From positions 1-9,499 of the forward strand of contig DWZY01000008.1 in assembly GCA_019117325.1 (NCBI GenBank): 9,499 nucleotides of DNA, written 5' to 3'. A program made the translations under genes and the position numbers. Below the pieces are notes generated by a model. It saw only the letters and a program-made list of their open reading frames with translations. It did no database searches and was not told the origin of the DNA. The number at the start of each line of letters is the position of its first letter. The first letter of the stretch is position 1. This document shows positions 5,954-9,499 of the stretch, piece after piece. Source of the DNA: Candidatus Brevibacterium intestinigallinarum (GTDB lineage Bacteria > Actinomycetota > Actinomycetes > Actinomycetales > Brevibacteriaceae).

Positions 5954-7222
5954 ATGCAGGACGCAGCAGCACGGACCTCGACGGACACGAAGGACGCGAC
6001 CGGCACGTACGACTACGTGATCGTGGGCGCGGGAGTCGCCGGGGCCTCGGCAGCGCGGGCGATCCGACGCCACGACGAGGAGGGGACGACGCTCGTCCTG
6101 GGCCGGGAGGATGACGCGCCCTTCTACCGACCGGACCTGTCGAAGACGCTGTGGCTCGAGGACGACGCCGCACCCGGGGGCGATCCCGCCTCCGGCTGGC
6201 TGCTGGACGACGAGGCGCGGGCGGAGCTGCGGACCGGGGTGAGCGTCACCGCGATCGACACGGAGGCGAAGTCGCTCGTCCTGTCGGACACGACGACGGT
6301 GGGCTATGGCCGCCTGCTGCTGGCGACGGGAGCGCAGCCGCGCACCCTGGATCTGCCGGAGTCCGACCGGATCCTCACGTACCGGACGCTCGCGGACTAC
6401 CGCCGTCTGCGCGCGCTCGCGACGCCGGGCACGCGCGCGGTCGTGGTGGGCGGCGGCTACATCGGCGCGGAGGTCGCCGCCGCGCTGGCGCAGAATGACG
6501 TGACCGTCACGCTGCTCATGCGCGGTGAGACCGTGCAGGGCCACATGTTCCCGCAGCGGCTCGCGGAGGAGGTCACGCAGGAGTTCCGGGATCGCGGGGT
6601 GACCGTGGTCGGGAACTCGGGGGCGGCCTCGGCGGTGGTCGACGGTGACACCGTCGTCGTGACGGACACGGCCGGCACCGAGCACCGCGCCGATGTCGTC
6701 GTCGTGGGCGTGGGCGTCATCCCGCAGGACCAGGTGGCGCAGCAGGCGGGGATCACCGTGGAGAACGGGATCGTCGTGCACCGCACGCTGGCGACCAGCG
6801 CACCGGACGTGTGGGCGGCCGGCGACGTCGCCCGCTACGAGGACGCCCTCCTGGGCGTGCGTCGGGTGGAGCACGTGAACAATGCGGAGCGGATGGGCTC
6901 GATCGCGGGGCAGAACATGGTGCGGTCGCGGACGGGTTCGGACGAGCCGCGGGCGTATGACTACACGCCGTTCTTCTGGTCGGACCTCTTCGACTACGGG
7001 TACGAGGCCGTGGGCATCCTGGACGCATCGCTCACGACGGTCGAGGACTTCACGGACGATGGGTCCGCCGGTGTCGTCTACTACCTGGACGGCGGGCAGG
7101 TGAGCGGCGTGCTGCTGTGGAACGTGTGGGACTCCGTGGATCAGGCCAAGGCGGTCATGAGCCAGTCGCTCACCGAGCCGCTGGGCCGGGACGACCTGGT
7201 GGGACGCATCGCGCTGGGGTGA
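5954..7222 (+). CDS. AIF-like FAD-dependent NAD(P)H oxidoreductase
   Basis: Cytosolic two-dinucleotide-fold flavoprotein, 422 residues, of the ferredoxin-reductase/AIF class. FAD fold: GAGVAG 25-30. The conserved RPDLSKTLW is at 59-67 and ATGAQPR at 124-130. NAD(P) fold: GGGYIGAE 166-173; the acidic residue usual for NADH at the end of the second strand is replaced by MRG (189-191), so NADPH use is possible. Second FAD motif: TSAPDVWAAGDVA 281-293. RRVEHVNNAERMGSIAGQNM and FFWSDLFDYGYEAVGILD resemble mitochondrial AIF closely. It has no cysteine, so it cannot be a disulphide reductase. No ferredoxin, rubredoxin or Rieske partner is in the window, so the acceptor is unknown. Start: ATG at 5954 with GGAGGAG (5937-5943) ten bases upstream; the in-frame GTG at 5945 sits only one base from it. 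The upstream sequence hints at thiol-stress control. Confidence 0.9.
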   Translation: MQDAAARTSTDTKDATGTYDYVIVGAGVAGASAARAIRRHDEEGTTLVLGREDDAPFYRPDLSKTLWLEDDAAPGGDPASGWLLDDEARAELRTGVSVTAIDTEAKSLVLSDTTTVGYGRLLLATGAQPRTLDLPESDRILTYRTLADYRRLRALATPGTRAVVVGGGYIGAEVAAALAQNDVTVTLLMRGETVQGHMFPQRLAEEVTQEFRDRGVTVVGNSGAASAVVDGDTVVVTDTAGTEHRADVVVVGVGVIPQDQVAQQAGITVENGIVVHRTLATSAPDVWAAGDVARYEDALLGVRRVEHVNNAERMGSIAGQNMVRSRTGSDEPRAYDYTPFFWSDLFDYGYEAVGILDASLTTVEDFTDDGSAGVVYYLDGGQVSGVLLWNVWDSVDQAKAVMSQSLTEPLGRDDLVGRIALG

Positions 7223-7282
7223 GCGGCTCGGAAGTGAGCGGCGCGGGGCGGTGAGCTGACCACGTCAGTATGTTCAGGATCC

Positions 7283-7313
7283 TTGACATCTCTGTGTGAA
7301 GTCGGCTTAACAT
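7283..7313 (+). promoter_or_regulatory. Promoter of the repressor/membrane-protein operon
   Basis: TTGACA (7283-7288) is a consensus -35. TAACAT (7308-7313) fits the -10 form TANNNT with a rather long 19-base spacer; a shifted CTTAAC would give 17 bases but is a poorer hexamer. Both boxes fall inside the operator-like copies, which suits repression by the encoded regulator. Confidence 0.65.
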
Positions 7314-7324
7314 AGAGATGTCAA
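7283..7324. promoter_or_regulatory. Two inverted operator-like elements
   Basis: Copy 1 (7283-7300, read on the minus strand) is TTCACACAGAGATGTCAA and copy 2 (7307-7324, plus strand) is TTAACATAGAGATGTCAA, identical at 16 of 18 positions. Each has internal dyad symmetry around the AGAG core, strongest in copy 2 (TTAACAT against TTGACAT). One covers the -35, the other the -10 and likely transcription start. This fits autoregulation by the Cro/CI-type protein encoded just downstream. Confidence 0.6.
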
Positions 7325-7352
7325 GGAAACTCAACATGCGGAGGTGGTGATC

Positions 7353-7619
7353 ATGTCCGACGCACGGTCTGCCACGGCAGGGCGCACGGGCGACCAGCCC
7401 GCGTCCGCGCAGCACGGCCAGTCCCCCATCCGGGCGCTGCGCCGGGCCGCCGGGCTGACGCAGGGTCAGCTGGGCGAGTACGCCGGGGTCACCCGGCAGA
7501 CGATCGCCGCGATCGAGAAGGGCGACTACGCCCCCAGCGTCTACCTGGCACTGCGCATCGCGCGGCGCCTGGACTCCACCGTCGAACACCTCTTTCCCCT
7601 GGACAAGGAGCCGTCATGA
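7353..7619 (+). CDS. Small Cro/CI (XRE) family transcriptional regulator
   Basis: DNA-binding repressor of 88 residues with one XRE helix-turn-helix. A disordered N-terminal extension of about 24 residues precedes the fold, which begins at PIRALRRAAG. Helix 2 is LTQGQLGEYAG (35-45), and the recognition helix VTRQTIAAIEKGDYAPS (46-62) carries the RQTI-AIEKG pattern of the short YgzD-like repressors; STVEHLFPLD closes the domain. The ATG at 7353 has GGAGGTG (7340-7346) six bases upstream; an in-frame GTG at 7344 lies within that site. The stop overlaps the membrane-protein ATG as ATGA, so the two are one operon. Such repressors are commonly paired with a small multi-helix membrane protein, which could hold or release the regulator (inference). 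The paired operator-like elements upstream suggest autoregulation. Targets outside this operon cannot be seen. Confidence 0.9.
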   Translation: MSDARSATAGRTGDQPASAQHGQSPIRALRRAAGLTQGQLGEYAGVTRQTIAAIEKGDYAPSVYLALRIARRLDSTVEHLFPLDKEPS

Positions 7620-8176
7620 CCACGAACAGCCCCGCCCGCCGCACCACGTTCGCCTCAGTCGCTGACAGCCTCGCCGGGCTCAAGGATCCGTCCATGGGCG
7701 ATGAGCGCGAGCGGGACATCATCCTGCGCGCAGGATCGGCAGCGATGACGGCGGCGATCTTCACGATCCAGCTGCTGGGCGTCTACCTGGCAGTGATCGG
7801 GGTGGGCCTGTGGTCCGGGTTCGTCGTGGGTGCGGCAGTGGTTCCCTCACTTGTCTACTCGTGGTACTGCCGCAGCTCCGGTCTTGATTCCACGGCGTCC
7901 TACGCGAAGATCGCACCGCGCCGCAGGGTCCTGACGATGCTCCTCGGCTTCCTGGTCGCCCTGGCCTGGGTCGGAGCAGTCGCCTTCCACATGGCCACGG
8001 GCACTCCGATCCTGGATGTGGGGCTGGGCGCGCCGATGGTCGGCGAGTCGTCCACGGCCAGCGGCCTGGTGACGGGAGCCCTGGTGGGCGGTGTCCTTGC
8101 GATGATCGTGCTCGCGATCAGCGCCCGGGTCGGGGCCCGGCGCAGCGCCCGGGACGAGGAGGACGACGAGGACTGA
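7616..8176 (+). CDS. Four-helix membrane protein paired with the XRE regulator
   Basis: Integral membrane protein of 186 residues and unknown biochemical role. A polar N-terminus ends in DERERDIILRAGS (29-41), a motif typical of the DUF2178-like membrane proteins found next to small XRE repressors. Four hydrophobic segments follow at about 42-62, 65-85, 105-126 and 149-171. The tail is basic then strongly acidic (RSARDEEDDED). By the positive-inside rule both ends are probably cytoplasmic. One cysteine, C85, ends helix 2. AAGGAG (7605-7610) lies five bases before the ATG, inside the upstream gene, and the ATGA overlap implies coupled translation. The pairing suggests a signal-sensing or repressor-sequestering role, which is inference. 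The exact Pfam family is a judgement from the DERE motif and topology. Confidence 0.8.
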   Translation: MTTNSPARRTTFASVADSLAGLKDPSMGDERERDIILRAGSAAMTAAIFTIQLLGVYLAVIGVGLWSGFVVGAAVVPSLVYSWYCRSSGLDSTASYAKIAPRRRVLTMLLGFLVALAWVGAVAFHMATGTPILDVGLGAPMVGESSTASGLVTGALVGGVLAMIVLAISARVGARRSARDEEDDED

Positions 8177-8188
8177 GCACAGTCCGAG

Positions 8189-8249
8189 TCTCCACGACCT
8201 CGGCGGCGGTGCAGGCGACGGTCAAGCGACGCCTCTCCACGACCTCGGC
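8189..8249. repeat. 16-base direct repeat in the gap between membrane-protein gene and ilvD
   Basis: TCTCCACGACCTCGGC occurs perfectly at 8189-8204 and 8234-8249, start to start 45 bases, with a 29-base G+C-rich spacer. It is not in a supported gene. It may be part of a dispersed intergenic repeat family or a binding site; nothing in the window decides this. Confidence 0.75.
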
Positions 8250-8259
8250 AACTGACAAT

Positions 8260-8297
8260 AGCGGGGGCTGCGAACCGATCGGTTCGCAGCCCCCGCT
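8260..8297. terminator. 38-base perfect palindrome, probable bidirectional terminator
   Basis: Perfect inverted repeat with 19-base arms and no spacer, centred on CCGATCGG, arms beginning AGCGGGGGCTGCGAACC. Flanking TGAC and GTCA could add four pairs after a three-base bulge. It sits between converging genes, 83 bases after the membrane-protein stop and 35 bases after the ilvD stop. No long T run follows on either strand, as is often so for high-G+C actinobacterial terminators. Confidence 0.8.
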
Positions 8298-8332
8298 GTC
8301 ATGCGTGGCGACTGAAGTGTCGCCCGCATTCG

Positions 8333-9499
8333 TCAGACCGTGATGGCTCCGACGGAGGCGGACTGCACGAGCTTCGCGTACTTGCCCAGGACGCCGTGCA
8401 GGCGCGGGTTCTCCGGGAGGGTCCAGTCCTTGCGGCGCTCGGCGAGCTCCTCCTCGGACACGTGCAGCTCGATGCTGCGGGCGGCGATGTCGATGCTGAT
8501 CCGGTCGCCGTCCTTGACGAATGCGATCGGTCCGCCGTCGACGGCCTCGGGAGCGACGTGGCCGATGCACAGGCCGGTCGAGCCGCCGGAGAAGCGGCCG
8601 TCCGTGATGAGCAGGACGTCCTTGCCGATGCCCGCGCCTTTGATCGCGCCGGTGATGGCGAGCATCTCGCGCATGCCGGGGCCGCCCTTGGGGCCCTCGT
8701 AGCGGATGATGATGACGTCGCCCTTCTTGAGCTCGCCATTGAGGACGGCGTCCATGGCGGGCTGCTCGCGGTCGAAGACGCGCGCGGTGCCGTCGAAGAC
8801 GTCCGCGTCGAAACCGGCGGACTTCACGACAGCGCCGCCCGGGGCCAGCGAGCCCTTGAGGACAGTGAGACCACCGGTGGGGTGGATCGGGTTGTCCAGC
8901 GCGCGCAGGATCTTGCCGTCCGGGTCCGGCGGGTTGATCTTCTCGAGGTTCTCCGCGACCGTCTTGCCGGTGACCGTCATGCAGTCGCCGTGCAGCAGGC
9001 CAGCGTCCAGCAGGGCGCGCATGACGACGGGCACGCCGCCGATCTTGAAGACGTCGTTCATGACGTAGTCGCCGAAGGGCTTGACGTTGCCCAGGTGGGG
9101 CACGCGGTCGCCGATCCGGTTGAAGTCGTCCAGGCTGAGGTCGACCCCGGCCTCGTAGGCGATCGCCATGAGGTGGAGGACGGAGTTCGTGGATCCGCCG
9201 AAGGCCATCGTCACGGCGATCGCGTTCTCCAGCGACTCCTTCGTGATGATGTCCTTCGTCGTGATGCCGCGCTTGAGCAGGTTCACGACCGCGTCGCCGG
9301 ACATGCGGGCGAAGACGTTGCGGTTGCGGTGGATCGCCGGCGGGGCGGCGGAGCCGGGCAGGGACATGCCCATGGCCTCGGCGGCTGACGCCATCGTGTT
9401 GGCGGTGTACATGCCGCCGCACGCGCCCTCGCCGGGGCAGACGGCGCGCTCGATGGCGTCGACGTCGCCCTCGGTCATCGTGCCGGCGCGGCAGGCGCC
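8333..9499 (-). CDS. ilvD: Dihydroxy-acid dehydratase, 5' end cut by window
   Basis: IlvD dehydrates 2,3-dihydroxy-3-methylbutanoate and 2,3-dihydroxy-3-methylpentanoate to the 2-keto acids in valine, isoleucine and leucine synthesis, using an iron-sulphur cluster and Mg2+. The visible part is 388 residues; the family is about 560-570, so some 180 N-terminal residues are missing. The frame stays open to the window edge (GACRAGT before the ATG at 9478), so that ATG is internal. Counting from it: cluster region CPGEGACGGMYTANTM 14-29, with C20 the expected cluster ligand; GGSTNSVLHL 94-103; GGVPVVMRALLDAGLLHGDCMTVTGKTVAENL 148-178; YEGPKGGPGMREML 260-273; and TDGRFSGGSTG 292-302, with the active-site serine region S297-S300. 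The C-terminus is complete. It faces the membrane-protein gene across the palindromic terminator. Confidence 0.96.
   Translation of the reverse strand, partial: GACRAGTMTEGDVDAIERAVCPGEGACGGMYTANTMASAAEAMGMSLPGSAAPPAIHRNRNVFARMSGDAVVNLLKRGITTKDIITKESLENAIAVTMAFGGSTNSVLHLMAIAYEAGVDLSLDDFNRIGDRVPHLGNVKPFGDYVMNDVFKIGGVPVVMRALLDAGLLHGDCMTVTGKTVAENLEKINPPDPDGKILRALDNPIHPTGGLTVLKGSLAPGGAVVKSAGFDADVFDGTARVFDREQPAMDAVLNGELKKGDVIIIRYEGPKGGPGMREMLAITGAIKGAGIGKDVLLITDGRFSGGSTGLCIGHVAPEAVDGGPIAFVKDGDRISIDIAARSIELHVSEEELAERRKDWTLPENPRLHGVLGKYAKLVQSASVGAITV

Larger units (their letters stand above)
7255..7352. repeat. 98-base imperfect palindrome upstream of the repressor gene
   Basis: The 49-base arms meet at 7303/7304 and match at 38 of 49 positions by eye. 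A 14-base stretch is perfect (7280-7293 against 7314-7327, TCCTTGACATCTCT and its complement). The right arm ends at the repressor ATG and includes its Shine-Dalgarno sequence; the promoter lies in the centre. It fills most of the gap after the oxidoreductase gene, where no other terminator is seen. Confidence 0.85.

Noticed and set aside
5945..5956. GTG at 5945 as start of the oxidoreductase
   Set aside because: It is in frame but only one base from GGAGGAG; the ATG at 5954 has proper spacing.
7219..7242. GTGAGCGGC direct repeat just after the oxidoreductase stop
   Set aside because: Nine bases with no dyad symmetry or T run, so neither a terminator nor a convincing site.
8118..9422. 434-residue open frame on the minus strand overlapping ilvD
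   Set aside because: It is the wrong frame of ilvD: low-complexity Arg/Pro/Gly/His-rich translation, while the overlapping frame has clear IlvD motifs.

Overview
The window reads as chromosomal DNA of a high-G+C actinobacterium. G or C dominates third codon positions throughout, genes overlap by ATGA or CTAG, most start sites have GGAGG-type Shine-Dalgarno sequences, and one gene looks leaderless, which is common in that phylum. I cannot name the genus. There are eight protein genes; the first and last are cut by the window edges. No tRNA, rRNA, CRISPR array, transposase or phage gene is visible. No gene-free stretch exceeds about 175 bases.

Layout. (1) 2-4916, plus strand: the 3' part of an RlmC-type rRNA uracil methyltransferase, then after 5 bases two overlapping genes for a heterodimeric ABC exporter. 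The nucleotide-site residues show one degenerate and one catalytic ATP site. (2) 4913-5365, minus strand: a MarR/OhrR-type regulator with the single peroxide-sensing cysteine at position 15. It converges on the exporter and shares a CTAG whose two strands supply both stop codons. (3) 5366-5497: a divergent control region with a perfect TTAGTGCACTAA palindrome on a good extended -10 promoter, facing a 93-residue protein I do not recognise (5498-5779). (4) 5954-7222: an AIF-like FAD/NAD(P)H oxidoreductase, preceded by a sequence resembling a SigR/SigH thiol-stress promoter. (5) 7255-7352: a 98-base imperfect palindrome carrying a promoter and two inverted copies of an 18-base operator-like element, followed by an overlapping pair encoding a small Cro/CI-type repressor and a four-helix membrane protein. 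(6) 8177-8332: a 16-base direct repeat and a 38-base perfect palindrome, probably a two-way terminator between the membrane-protein gene and a truncated ilvD on the minus strand.

How they may work together. Sections 2 to 4 look like a small redox-response neighbourhood: a thiol-based repressor, its probable operator, an unknown small protein and a cysteine-free flavoprotein reductase. Section 5 looks like a self-contained, autoregulated repressor/membrane-protein module whose palindrome could also silence read-through transcripts. The rlmC-exporter unit and ilvD are ordinary housekeeping or accessory genes. I see no clearly new defence or mobile system. The least explained items are the 98-base palindrome module and the 93-residue protein.
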